Of a DNA stretch of 64,000 nucleotides, positions 33,989 to 42,719 are shown one piece after another; the first letter of the stretch is position 1, and each line of letters opens with the position of its first letter. The notes beneath the pieces were generated by a model. The model was not told the DNA's origin. It made no database searches and worked only from the letters and a program-made list of their open reading frames with translations. The DNA is from JBBQCW01 sp038319025 (lineage in GTDB: Bacteria > Actinomycetota > Thermoleophilia > Solirubrobacterales > Solirubrobacteraceae), in contig JBBQCW010000018.1 in assembly GCA_038319025.1 (NCBI GenBank), positions 1 through 64,000 of the forward strand. Direction: 5' to 3'. Position numbers and translations under genes: made by a program.

Positions 33989-35515
33989 GTGACCGTGACC
34001 CCCGTCGAATCCACAGGTGAACCTGCCGGCCACCGCTGGTGGTCGCTGGTCGGGATCTGCACCATCACGGCGCTCGTCTGGGTCACCGCCAGCGACATCT
34101 CGATCGCGCTCCCCACGATCGGCAAGGCGATCGGGGCCGGCGCCGACGATCTGCAGTGGGCGGTCAACGGCTATTTCCTCGCCGGCTCGCTGATCATTCT
34201 CACCGGCCGGCTCGGCGACGTGTTCGGACGGATGCGGTTGTTCACGATCGGCACGATCCTGCTCATCGTCGGCTCCATCGTCGCCGCGCTCGCAGGTGGG
34301 CCGAGCTCCCTGGTGCTCGGCCGCGTGATCGAGGGCATGGGCGCCGCCGCCGTCCTGCCCAACGCGCTGGCGATCGTGGCCACGGGGTTCACCGGGCGCG
34401 AGCGCGACACCGCGATTGGCGTGTGGGTGGCGACGTGCTGGGGTGCCCAGGCACTGGGGCCGCTGGTGGGCGGCGCGCTGATCGCGGCGCTCAGCTGGGA
34501 GTGGATCTTCTGGATCAACATCCCTGTCGGACTCATCGCGCTGTTCTTGACCCGTGCGACGACCCCGGAGTCGTCCGCCGCGGAGGGCGGTCGGAGCATC
34601 GACGTGCCCGGTGCGGTGACGCTGACCGGTGGGCTGACAGCGCTGTCCTACGGACTGGTCATCACCGACACCGCCGGGGCCGGCGAGCTGTTGTTGGTGT
34701 TCGGCGCGGCGGTGCTTCTGCTGGTGGCCTTCGTGGTCATCGAGCACCGCTCCGAGGTCCCGCTGGTCAAGTTGACCATCTTCCGCCGCCGTGGCTTTGA
34801 CGGTGCGGTTCTGGCGAACCTGCTTTCGAACTTCATCTTCGGCGCGACGATCTACTTCATGTCGGTGTACCTCCAGGTCGTACTCGGGTACAGCCCCCTG
34901 ACCGCCGGCGCACTGTTGCTCCCCGCGACGCTGCCGATCCTGCTGCTGACGCCCGTGGGGGCCAAACTAGGGCGCCGCTACGGTCCCGGCCTGCCGATCA
35001 CGGCGAGCATGCTCCTGATCGCCGTCTCGATGTTCTTGTTCACCAGCCTGAGCGGCACCTACTCCGAGCTGATCGCACCGTTCGTCCTGCTCGGAATCGG
35101 GGTGGGGCTGCAGATCACGATGACGGCCAAGGTCGCGGTCGACGACGCGGGCGACGCCGGTGAGGGAGTGGCCTCAGGCGTGTACAAGGCGTCGAGCATG
35201 ATCGGGGGATCGCTCGGCGTGGCGATGCTGACGGCGATCTTCCAGAACTCAGCCAACTCCGACTTGGACACGGTTCTCGGGTCGATCTCGCCCAGCCCCG
35301 AGTTGATCGATCAGATGCTCAACGTGCTCACCGGCTCGGTCCCGGAGAGCGCCGTGACGCTGCCCGGTGGCTACTCGACGGCCGTGGTGACCGAAGAAGT
35401 CTTCACGTACGCGCTGGGCAACGCGATGTTGCTGGCGACGGTGCTCTCGTTGGTCGGCGCCGCGGCCTGCTTCCTGTTGTTACGCGGCTTTCGGGCCACG
35501 GGGGAAGCGGCATGA
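33989..35515 (+). CDS. MFS multidrug exporter, DHA2 (14-TMS) type
   Basis: This 508-residue drug/proton antiporter of the inner membrane has the first helix LVGICTITALVWVTASDIS and substrate loop ALPTIGKAI followed by DDLQWAVNGYFLAGSLIILT, and the motif-A-like loop GRLGDVFGRMRLF (about 70-82). The motif-C-like helix is near WGAQALGPLVGGALI. Fourteen hydrophobic segments fit the EmrB/QacA group. The GTG at 33989 is the start. It overlaps the threonine aldolase gene by 4 bp, an unusual pairing. Confidence 0.9.
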   Translation: MTVTPVESTGEPAGHRWWSLVGICTITALVWVTASDISIALPTIGKAIGAGADDLQWAVNGYFLAGSLIILTGRLGDVFGRMRLFTIGTILLIVGSIVAALAGGPSSLVLGRVIEGMGAAAVLPNALAIVATGFTGRERDTAIGVWVATCWGAQALGPLVGGALIAALSWEWIFWINIPVGLIALFLTRATTPESSAAEGGRSIDVPGAVTLTGGLTALSYGLVITDTAGAGELLLVFGAAVLLLVAFVVIEHRSEVPLVKLTIFRRRGFDGAVLANLLSNFIFGATIYFMSVYLQVVLGYSPLTAGALLLPATLPILLLTPVGAKLGRRYGPGLPITASMLLIAVSMFLFTSLSGTYSELIAPFVLLGIGVGLQITMTAKVAVDDAGDAGEGVASGVYKASSMIGGSLGVAMLTAIFQNSANSDLDTVLGSISPSPELIDQMLNVLTGSVPESAVTLPGGYSTAVVTEEVFTYALGNAMLLATVLSLVGAAACFLLLRGFRATGEAA

Positions 35516-36555
35516 CATCCGCGCCGATCGACCTGCGGTCAGACACCGTCACGCAGCCCACGCCGGCGATGCGCCAGGCCATGGCGCAGGCGCCGGTCGG
35601 CGATGATCAGTTTGGCGAGGACCCAACGGTCAACCTGCTGCAGGAAAGGGTGGCGGCGCTGCTCGGCAAGGAGGCCGGCCTCTGGGTGCCCAGCGGGCAC
35701 ATGGCCAACCAGGTCGCGCTGAAGCTGCTCACACGACCTGGTGATGAGGTCATCGTCGGTCGGGAGACGCATGCCGTGTGGCACGAGACCGGCGCCGGCG
35801 CTGTCAACGCAGGTGTGCAGTTCAGTGAGATCGGCCAGGACGGGACGTTCACCGCGGACGATTTCGTGGCGGCCGTCAAGCCCCGTGACCACATCATCTT
35901 CCCGCCGACCACGCTCGTGGAGATCGAGAACACCCAGAACCGCGCGGGCGGCCTCCTCTGGGATCCGGCCGAGATGGAGAGCATCGCCGGCGCCGCGCGT
36001 GAGCGGGGCATCGCTTCCTACCTCGACGGCGCACGGTTGCTGAACGCCGCGGTTGCTCGCGGCGATGACCCTGCCCGGCTGGCCGCGCCGTTCGATCTGG
36101 TGACGATCGCCATGTCCAAGGGGCTGGGCGCGCCCGCAGGCTCCGTTCTGGCCGGGCGGATCGATCACATCAGTCGCCTCGTTCGCTACCGGCGCATGCT
36201 CGGCGGGGCGCTGCGGCAGGCCGGGATCCTGGCGGCCGGCGGGGTATATGCGCTCGATCACCATGTCGAGCGCCTGGCTGATGACCACGCCAACGCGCGC
36301 ATCATCGGTGAGCGCATCGCGCAGTCGGAGTGGGTCGACGTAGATCTCGATCGGCTGGAGACGAACATCGTCGTGTTCAAGCTCCGTGCCGGCGCGCCCG
36401 ACGCAGCCGAGGTGGTCCGCCGGGCGGGGGAGCACGGCGTCCTGGTACTGGCGTTTGCCGAGCGCACCGTCCGCGCGGTGACGCACTTGGACGTCGACGC
36501 CGACGCGTGCCGCCGCGGTGCTGACGTACTGGCCGCCGCGACCGCGCCCGCCTGA
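35512..36555 (+). CDS. low-specificity L-threonine aldolase
   Basis: This 347-residue PLP enzyme splits L-threonine or allo-threonine into glycine and acetaldehyde. The opening IDLRSDTVTQPTPAMRQAM is the family signature. The PLP Lys is K203 in TIAMSKGLGAPAG, and the PLP-contacting Asp is in SYLDGARLLNA. The length fits the GLY1/LtaE family. The start lies within the 4-bp ATGA overlap with the MFS exporter, so they are translationally coupled. Whether the exporter handles a related amino acid or acetaldehyde product is speculation. Confidence 0.93.
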   Translation: MTSAPIDLRSDTVTQPTPAMRQAMAQAPVGDDQFGEDPTVNLLQERVAALLGKEAGLWVPSGHMANQVALKLLTRPGDEVIVGRETHAVWHETGAGAVNAGVQFSEIGQDGTFTADDFVAAVKPRDHIIFPPTTLVEIENTQNRAGGLLWDPAEMESIAGAARERGIASYLDGARLLNAAVARGDDPARLAAPFDLVTIAMSKGLGAPAGSVLAGRIDHISRLVRYRRMLGGALRQAGILAAGGVYALDHHVERLADDHANARIIGERIAQSEWVDVDLDRLETNIVVFKLRAGAPDAAEVVRRAGEHGVLVLAFAERTVRAVTHLDVDADACRRGADVLAAATAPA

Positions 36556-36568
36556 GTTGTGAGCCGCG

Positions 36569-37351
36569 CTACCCCCGGGCGTTGACCGTGTCGCGCCAGG
36601 CGACGAGCTCGCGCAGTTCGCCGAGGTCGTACCCGCCGGGGCCGCCGCCGACGCCGAGGATCAGCTGCCCGACGCCGGCCTCGTGGAGCACGTCGACGTT
36701 GTCCATCAGGCCGCTCATCACGCCGCGCGTGTGCTCGATCTCCGCGGGGTCGCGGCCGATCTTGGCGCAGTGCTCCGCGAGGAGGCCCGCCTTGTACTTG
36801 TAGTCCTCCACGTCACCGAACCCGTGCCACATCTGCGCGTGCTCGGCGACGAGGCGGAGCGTCACCTTCGGGCCGCTGCCCCCGATTAGAATCGGCATCG
36901 GGCCGATGGGTGCGGGATTCAGCTTGCCCAAGCGCTCGCGGATGCGGGGAAGGTCACGTGAAAGGGCGCGCAGCCGGTCTGGGGCTTCGCCGAACTCGTA
37001 CCCGTACTGGTCGTAGTCCTTCTCGAACCAGCCCGCGCCGATGCCCAAGATCACCCGGCCGCCGGAGATGTGGTCGATGGTGCGGTGCGCGTCGGCCAGC
37101 AGCTCGGGGTTGCGGTAGGAGTTACAGGTGACGAGCGCGCCGATCTGTGCGTGCTCGGTGACCTCCGCCATCGAGGCGAGCGTCGTCAGGCACTCGAAGT
37201 GCTTGCCGTCGGCATCGCCGTACAGAGGGTAGAAGTGGTCCCATGTAAAGAGGGTGTCGACGCCGAGTTCATCGGCTTCGCGCCACGCGGCGCGCATCTG
37301 GTCGAAGTCGGCGTGCTGCGGCTGGATCTGTACTCCGACACGGACGGGCAT
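36569..37351 (-). CDS. LLM-class (F420-type) oxidoreductase
   Basis: This 260-residue luciferase-like monooxygenase-fold protein is of the type that uses coenzyme F420 in Actinobacteria. Signatures are VGVQIQPQHADFDQMRAAWR near the start, LFTWDHFYPLYG, TEHAQIGALVTCNSYRNPEL, GGRVILGIGAGWFEKDYDQ and the phosphate-binding loop PMPILIGGSGPKVTLRLVAE. The ATG at 37351 is chosen over a GTG at 37363 because GAGAG precedes it by about 5 nt. It is last in a minus-strand set with a flavin monooxygenase and a hydrolase, after a 58- to 70-bp gap. Confidence 0.88.
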   Translation of the reverse strand: MPVRVGVQIQPQHADFDQMRAAWREADELGVDTLFTWDHFYPLYGDADGKHFECLTTLASMAEVTEHAQIGALVTCNSYRNPELLADAHRTIDHISGGRVILGIGAGWFEKDYDQYGYEFGEAPDRLRALSRDLPRIRERLGKLNPAPIGPMPILIGGSGPKVTLRLVAEHAQMWHGFGDVEDYKYKAGLLAEHCAKIGRDPAEIEHTRGVMSGLMDNVDVLHEAGVGQLILGVGGGPGGYDLGELRELVAWRDTVNARG

Positions 37352-37421
37352 GGCCACTCTCACTCTTCACTCGGGGGTCTTGGAAACCGCTTTCAGAGGG
37401 TACCGACCACTGCCCGTCGGC

Positions 37422-38360
37422 TCATGTCGCGGGCACCGTCGCCGTGGCCTGCTCGGCGGTTGCCAGGTGGCGACGTAGGAAAAGCAACTCGTGGTCGACA
37501 ACGGCGTCGTGCCACGCCCACCCGGGGTAGACGTCGAAGTGATCGCACGGGTAGTGACGGACTTCGGCGCGGCCGCGTTTGGCGGCGACCATCGCGGCAC
37601 CCGGGGGCGCTGTGCGGTCCGCGTCGGCCACCTGCACCAGAAGCGGGCAGGTGATCCCTCCTGCGCGGCGCCCGGGCCGGTAGCTGCCGGCCTGCAGAAA
37701 GATGCGCGCCGCCACGGCGTTGGTCCAGCTCGGCCCAGCCAGGGCCTCCATCGCTTCCTTGGCGCCGGGGGCCGTCAGTGCTCCCAGCTCGCCGGGGCCG
37801 GCGACGATCGGCGCGGTGACCGGCGGGCGACCGCGTAGCGCGCCGACGGCGTCACGCAGTCCGGCGACGGTGAGCCTCAGGCCGGCCCGCGGCCCCTCCC
37901 GCCGCAACAGGTCGACGAGCGTCGCCACCCCGTCGGCGGCCGGCGTCACCGAGATCACGGCGGCGAGGCGCGGATCCTCGGCCCCGACCTGCAGCACGTG
38001 GCCGCCGGCGAAGGACACGCCCCAGATCACGATGCGTTCCGCATCGACGCCGTCGAGCCCGCGGGCGAACGCGATCGCGGCGGCGTAGTCGGCGCGCTGA
38101 CCGGCGAGATCGATGAGGCCACGGGGATCCCCGGTGCTGGCTCCGAAGTGGTGGTAGTCAAACGCCACCACATCCAACCCGGCGGCGGCGAACCGTTCGG
38201 CAAAACTCTGCAGACCGCAGTCGCGAGTGGCACCGAAGCCATGGCCCATCACGACGCAGGGGCGGCCCGCCACGCCAGCGAACGCGTCACCTTCACCGAC
38301 GAGGTGCCAGGCGGCCAGCGACTCGCCGGCGATCGGGATGGTGCGCTCGAGCAGCGTCAT
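37422..38360 (-). CDS. alpha/beta hydrolase
   Basis: This 312-residue hydrolase has the oxyanion loop VMGHGFGATRD (about 38-48), the family element FDYHHFGASTGDPRG, the nucleophile elbow GVSFAGG (Ser near 116) and a late His in HYPCDHFDVYPG. The pattern is that of the dienelactone-hydrolase/acyl-esterase branch. Its start overlaps the flavin-monooxygenase stop by 4 bp (ATGA), so it is translationally coupled. The likely job is hydrolysing an ester or lactone, possibly one made by the upstream monooxygenase. Confidence 0.88.
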   Translation of the reverse strand: MTLLERTIPIAGESLAAWHLVGEGDAFAGVAGRPCVVMGHGFGATRDCGLQSFAERFAAAGLDVVAFDYHHFGASTGDPRGLIDLAGQRADYAAAIAFARGLDGVDAERIVIWGVSFAGGHVLQVGAEDPRLAAVISVTPAADGVATLVDLLRREGPRAGLRLTVAGLRDAVGALRGRPPVTAPIVAGPGELGALTAPGAKEAMEALAGPSWTNAVAARIFLQAGSYRPGRRAGGITCPLLVQVADADRTAPPGAAMVAAKRGRAEVRHYPCDHFDVYPGWAWHDAVVDHELLFLRRHLATAEQATATVPAT

Positions 38361-39724
38361 GACGCTGCGGCCTCGGTCGTCGCCCGCCCGGCGATCCGGA
38401 CCGGTCCGAGCGCGGCGGCACGGCGAGCCCCGTCAGGAAGTTCGCTGACGCGCATCTCGTGCTCGTACACGTAGAAATCGACCTGCTGGGAGTGGCGTGG
38501 ACGGTCGGAGTAGTGGCCGGCAAAGCGCTGATGGTCGCGCTCGATCACCGTGAGCATCTCATCGTCCGGCGGCGGGCGATAGGTCCCGGCGAGGTAGGCG
38601 GCGATCAGGCGCGACTGGCTCTCGACGAACGGGAACAGAGTTGGCAGCGACTGGGCGAATCCGACGAACAGCAGGTCGTCGATCCCGGGTCGCAGTATCC
38701 GCTTGTAGAGCGGCAGGTGGTTGTCGGGAGCGCTGAGAAAGTCGGTGTCGAAGAACGGGAAGGTGATGTTGTAGCCCGTCGCCCAGATGATCACGTCGAA
38801 GTCCTGAGACGTGCCGTCGACGAAGTGCACCGTCTCTCCGTCGAGGCGTTCGATGTTCGGCTTCGTGCTGGCGTCGCCGGAGCCCAGGCGCAGCAGCAGT
38901 TCGCTGGAGACGGTGGGGTGGGCCTCCAGGAAGTGATGGTCCGGGCGCGGCAGGCCGTAATCCTCTGGCTTGCCGGAGATCAGCCGCGGCAGGTGGCGCA
39001 CCAGGCGGCGCTGCCACGCCGCCGGCAGGTACGGGTTGGTCTTGGAGAATCGGTCGGTCGGCACCCCGAAGATGTACTTGGGAACAACCCACGCGCCGGA
39101 GCGCGTGGACATCACGACCGTGTTGTTGTGGCTGCGCTGGGACAGTTCGCTGACTACGTCCGAGGCGCTGTTGCCGATCCCGACGACCAGCACCCGGCGG
39201 CCGTGAAGCGGGAGCGGTTCGGTCGGGGAGACATAGCGATGGGAGTGAATCTGCTCACCGCTGAACTCCCCAGGAAAGTCGGGGTACCGAGGGTCCCAGT
39301 GATGGCCGTTGCCCACGACGAGGGCGTCGAAGGCACGGACCTCACCGTCCTGTGTGGTGATGCGCCACCCGCCGCCGGGCTGACGGGCCGCGTGCTGCAC
39401 GCCGTTCTCGAAATGGATGCGATCACGTAGGCCGAAGGCGTCGGCGTACCCGTCGAGGTACGCCTTGATCTCAGAGTGATGCGGGTAGTCCGGGGAGTTG
39501 GCCGGCATCGGGAAATCCTCGAGCGACAGGAGATCCTTGGACGTGTCGATATGCAGCGAGCGGTACGCGCTGGAGTGGCCGTTGGGGTTGCCGAAGGCCC
39601 AATTGCCCCCGACGCGATCGGAGCTCTCGAAGCACTCGTAGTCGATGCCGTAATCGGTCAGCATCTTGCCCGCCGTGAGGCCGCTGATGCCCGCGCCGAT
39701 GACACACGTCGATGGGGTCTGCAT
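38357..39724 (-). CDS. flavin-containing monooxygenase (FMO / Baeyer-Villiger-like)
   Basis: This 455-residue protein oxygenates a heteroatom or ketone using NADPH and O2. The FAD fold is VIGAGISGLTAGKML (7-21), the FMO-type motif FSGEQIHSHRYVSP lies near 155, and the NADPH fold is VVGIGNSASDVVSEL, with ATGYNITFPF later. The ATG at 39724 begins directly at the FAD domain; an in-frame ATG 28 residues upstream lies in sequence without FMO character. Coupled to the alpha/beta hydrolase, it suggests ketone to ester to acid plus alcohol conversion. It diverges from vapBC. Confidence 0.9.
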   Translation of the reverse strand: MQTPSTCVIGAGISGLTAGKMLTDYGIDYECFESSDRVGGNWAFGNPNGHSSAYRSLHIDTSKDLLSLEDFPMPANSPDYPHHSEIKAYLDGYADAFGLRDRIHFENGVQHAARQPGGGWRITTQDGEVRAFDALVVGNGHHWDPRYPDFPGEFSGEQIHSHRYVSPTEPLPLHGRRVLVVGIGNSASDVVSELSQRSHNNTVVMSTRSGAWVVPKYIFGVPTDRFSKTNPYLPAAWQRRLVRHLPRLISGKPEDYGLPRPDHHFLEAHPTVSSELLLRLGSGDASTKPNIERLDGETVHFVDGTSQDFDVIIWATGYNITFPFFDTDFLSAPDNHLPLYKRILRPGIDDLLFVGFAQSLPTLFPFVESQSRLIAAYLAGTYRPPPDDEMLTVIERDHQRFAGHYSDRPRHSQQVDFYVYEHEMRVSELPDGARRAAALGPVRIAGRATTEAAAS

Positions 39725-39830
39725 GGTGGCTGTCCGCTCTCGTCGCTCTGCGCTGTTGAGAAGTATCGAGGAACGGTGGTGTGAACAGTCGAATGGGGTG
39801 GAGCCCATCGCTATAGGACGATTCTTCCTT

Positions 39831-39848
39831 GTGATATATATGTCTGCA
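39831..39848 (+). promoter_or_regulatory. vapBC promoter, probably leaderless
   Basis: A TATATA box (39835-39840) inside an alternating GATATATATG run ends 7 bp before the vapB ATG at 39848, with no ribosome site between. Transcription would start at or next to the A of ATG. The AT-rich, palindromic ATATATAT core is unusual here and could also be the VapB operator. Confidence 0.5.
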
Positions 39849-40102
39849 TGGCTCTGAACATCAAGGATCCGGAGACCGACCGCCTGGTACGCGAACTGGC
39901 GGCCGAGACCGGCGAGACGATCACTGACGCCGTGTCCACCGCGGTGGGCGAACGGCTGGAGCGGGTCCGCGGCGGCCGTTCCCGCCGCACGCTCTCGGAC
40001 GAACTCGATGCGATCGCCGTCCGCTGCGCGGCGTTACCGGTTCGGGACGAGCGCAGCGATGACGAAATCCTGGGCTACAACGCACAAGGGCTGTCGACCT
40101 GA
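39848..40102 (+). CDS. vapB: VapB-type antitoxin
   Basis: This 84-residue antitoxin has the N-terminal DNA-binding part MALNIKDPETDRLVRELAAE and continues TGETITDAVSTAVGERLERV, typical of the Rv0623/PSK type with a ribbon-helix-helix fold. The charged C-terminal tail (DERSDDEILGYNAQG) should wrap the toxin and block its active site. The stop overlaps the toxin ATG by one base, giving translational coupling. Binding to the AT-rich promoter would autoregulate the pair. Confidence 0.88.
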   Translation: MALNIKDPETDRLVRELAAETGETITDAVSTAVGERLERVRGGRSRRTLSDELDAIAVRCAALPVRDERSDDEILGYNAQGLST

Positions 40103-40494
40103 TGGTCATCGACACGTCGGCGATCGTGGCCGTGTTGTTTGACGAGGCCGAGCGGGGCGCGCTGACCCGGTCGATCGCGGACGACCCTGTCCGACTGGTG
40201 TCCGCGGCCACCGTGTTGGAGGCGGGGATCCTCGTCGAGTCAAGGCGGGGCGAGGGCGCCGGGCGAGAGCTCGACCTGCTCCTGCACCGGGCATCGATAG
40301 AGGTCGTGGCCGTCGACGGAGATCAGGTCGACCTCGCGCGGGCCGCATGGCGCCGATTCGGCAAAGGCCGGCATCCGGCAGCCTTGAACTACGGAGACTG
40401 CTTCTCGTACGCACTGGCCGCCGCGCGCAGTCAGCCCTTGCTGTTCAAGGGCGGAGATTTCGCGCAGACGGATGTCGTCGTTGCCGCCTACTGA
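40102..40494 (+). CDS. vapC: VapC-type PIN-domain ribonuclease toxin
   Basis: This 130-residue toxin of the PIN family cleaves RNA (tRNA or rRNA in studied members) using Mg2+ or Mn2+. The acidic site is complete: D4 in MVIDTSAIVA, E40 in AATVLEAGIL, D99 in NYGDCFSYALA and D119 in FKGGDFAQTD. Length and motifs fit an intact toxin. It follows vapB with a 1-bp overlap. Its 3-prime end overlaps the convergent diguanylate cyclase gene by 7 bp. Confidence 0.92.
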   Translation: MVIDTSAIVAVLFDEAERGALTRSIADDPVRLVSAATVLEAGILVESRRGEGAGRELDLLLHRASIEVVAVDGDQVDLARAAWRRFGKGRHPAALNYGDCFSYALAAARSQPLLFKGGDFAQTDVVVAAY

Positions 40495-41330
40495 GCGATG
40501 GCCACCTGGTTGCGACCGGCGGCCTTCGCCTCGTACAGGGCTCCGTCGGCGGCCGTGAGTGCGGTCGCGGCCGACGCATGTGCGCGCGCGTCCAGGTCGC
40601 AGATGCCGATGCTGATCGTCACGTGGGCGGTCGTGTCGGCGATCGGCAGGTGATGGGCATCCACCGCCGCGCGCAGGATCTCCGCCACCTGGCGGGCTTG
40701 ATCCAGGTCAGCCTGCGGCAGGACCACCGCGAACTCATCCCCGCCGGTGCGCACCAGGACGTCGCTGCGGCGCAGGCGGCCGGCCAGCACCTGGCCGACG
40801 GCGATCAGCAGCGCGTCGCCGATGCTGTGGCCGAAGGTGTCGTTGATCACTTTGAAGCCGTCCAGATCGCCGACGAGCAAGACCGCCCTGGTGCCGTACC
40901 GGGCGGCACGATCAAGCTGGCGTTGGATCTCCTCGTCGAGCCCCCGTCGGTTGAGCAACCCCGTAAGCGGGTCGTGGTACGCGAGGAACACCAGTTCCTG
41001 CTCGCGCTCCGGGGCGCGCCACGTGACGAGAACTCCGTCGCCCAGACGTTGGAGGCGACCGTCAAAGCCGAACGCCACGGGCTCACCTGTCAGCAGGACC
41101 TCGCGGGCGTCAGCGAGGGTGCGTCCGTCCTCCTCGCCGAACAGGTCCTGGAGCCCTGACCCCAGCGGCCGCCCGGCGGCCGAGGCGGCGGCCTGGTTCA
41201 GGTAGTCGATGCGAAAATCGGTGATCTCTCCCCTCGCGTCGCGGACCGCCGAGCAGATCGCCAAGGGCTCGAGCAGCGTGTCGACGGCAGCCAGGAGGTC
41301 GGGTGGGATGGTCGGGTCACGGTCGGGCAT
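40488..41330 (-). CDS. diguanylate cyclase (PAS-like domain plus GGDEF)
   Basis: This 280-residue signalling enzyme makes cyclic di-GMP from two GTP. An N-terminal PAS-like sensor part (LAICSAVRDARGEITDFRID, then LNQAAASAAGRPLG) covers residues 10-100. The GGDEF domain opens with YHDPLTGLLNRRGLDEEI, carries DLDGFKVINDTFGHSIGD for metal binding and has TGGDEF at the active site. No upstream RxxD inhibitory site is obvious. The ATG at 41330 is preferred to 41438 because the extension is Pro/Arg-rich without domain character. No membrane segment is seen, so it is cytoplasmic. Confidence 0.9.
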   Translation of the reverse strand: MPDRDPTIPPDLLAAVDTLLEPLAICSAVRDARGEITDFRIDYLNQAAASAAGRPLGSGLQDLFGEEDGRTLADAREVLLTGEPVAFGFDGRLQRLGDGVLVTWRAPEREQELVFLAYHDPLTGLLNRRGLDEEIQRQLDRAARYGTRAVLLVGDLDGFKVINDTFGHSIGDALLIAVGQVLAGRLRRSDVLVRTGGDEFAVVLPQADLDQARQVAEILRAAVDAHHLPIADTTAHVTISIGICDLDARAHASAATALTAADGALYEAKAAGRNQVAIAQ

Positions 41331-41462
41331 CAAGGCGGTCGACAGTACGTGGCTACCCGCCGCGGGGCAACGCGGCCGCGCCCAGAGCCCGGGCGGCCGA
41401 CGACGTGGCGACGCGCCAGATGCGTGATCCGGTGCCACGTTGACGGCGAATCAACTGAGGAC

Positions 41463-42719
41463 ATGCGCATCGCAATCATCGGCGCCGGAGTGGCCGGCCT
41501 CACCGCCGCTCACCGGCTGCATCCTGACCATGAGATCACCGTCTTCGAGGCGGGCGATCACGTCGGCGGCCATACGAACACGATCGACGTGGATCTCGGC
41601 GGACGCCAGTGGGCGGTCGATACCGGCTTCATCGTCTGCAACGACCGCACGTACCCGCACTTCCTAGCGCTGCTGGACGAGCTGGGTGTCGGCACTCAGG
41701 ACACGCACATGGGGTTCTCCGTCAGCGACGGCGCTGACTTCGAGTACGCCGGCACGCCGCGCGGTGCCGTCTGCAGCCGCGCGAACGTGACGAGCGTCTC
41801 CTACTGGCGGATGCTCGGCGAGCTGCGCCGCTTCAACGGCGAGATGGCCGCGCTCCTGCAGACCGACGAGGACGCCGACACGTCGCTCGGCGAGTTTCTG
41901 CGCCGGGGCCGGTACTCGCGGATGTTCGTCGAGCGACTGATCGTGCCGCAGGCCAGCGCTGTGTGGTCGGCACCGCCCGTGCAGATGCAGAGCTTCCCCG
42001 TTCGGTTTCTGGCCGAGTTCTTCCGCAACCACGGGATGCTCGGGTTCCGCGACCGTCCACAGTGGATGACGGTCGTCGGTGGGTCGGCACGCTACGTCGA
42101 CGCGCTGACCGCCCCGTTTGCCGACCAGATCCGAACCCGCACCCCGGTGCAGGCAGTGACCCGAGCGGACACGCACGTCGATGTCGTGACCGACGACGGC
42201 GTGGAGCGGTTCGACGAGGTCGTTCTGGCTTGTCATGCCGATCAGGCACTCGGGATGCTGACCGACGCCGACGCGTGTGAGCGCGAGATCCTGGGCGCGC
42301 TGCCCTACCAGCCCAACGAGGCCGTGTTGCACACCGACGAGCGGCTCCTGCCGCGCCGCGAGGCCGCCCGGCAGGCGTGGAACTTCCACCTGCTCTCAGA
42401 ACCCAAGGACCGCACGACGGTCACGTATTCGATGAACCGTCTGCAGCGTCTCGACGCGCCGGTGGAGTTCTGCGTCACGCTGAACCTGACCGAGCGCATC
42501 GACCCGGCACACATCATCGCCACGGTCCCGTACGCGCACCCGGTGTATACGCCCGATGGGATCGCCGCCCAAGGCCGTCACCATGAGATCTCCGGCGTGA
42601 GGCGCACCCACTACGCCGGCGCGTACTGGCGCTGGGGCTTTCACGAAGACGGTGTATGGAGCGGGCTGCGTGCCGTCGAGCATGTCGGTGTCTCCCGGCC
42701 CGAGCGACTCGCGGCATGA
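41463..42719 (+). CDS. FAD-dependent oxidoreductase of the CFA-synthase-linked type
   Basis: This 418-residue amine-oxidase-fold flavoprotein has the FAD site IAIIGAGVAGLTAAHRL (3-19) and FEAGDHVGGHTNTIDVD, followed by DTGFIVCNDRTYPHF. The family is almost always followed by DUF1365 and a cyclopropane-type fatty-acid methyltransferase, as here. Homologous sets in Proteobacteria have been tied to modifying unsaturated membrane lipids; I recall the UfaD/UfaM furan-fatty-acid pathway in Rhodobacter. GAGG precedes the ATG at 41463. It overlaps the next gene by 4 bp, so it opens a coupled three-gene operon. Confidence 0.88.
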   Translation: MRIAIIGAGVAGLTAAHRLHPDHEITVFEAGDHVGGHTNTIDVDLGGRQWAVDTGFIVCNDRTYPHFLALLDELGVGTQDTHMGFSVSDGADFEYAGTPRGAVCSRANVTSVSYWRMLGELRRFNGEMAALLQTDEDADTSLGEFLRRGRYSRMFVERLIVPQASAVWSAPPVQMQSFPVRFLAEFFRNHGMLGFRDRPQWMTVVGGSARYVDALTAPFADQIRTRTPVQAVTRADTHVDVVTDDGVERFDEVVLACHADQALGMLTDADACEREILGALPYQPNEAVLHTDERLLPRREAARQAWNFHLLSEPKDRTTVTYSMNRLQRLDAPVEFCVTLNLTERIDPAHIIATVPYAHPVYTPDGIAAQGRHHEISGVRRTHYAGAYWRWGFHEDGVWSGLRAVEHVGVSRPERLAA

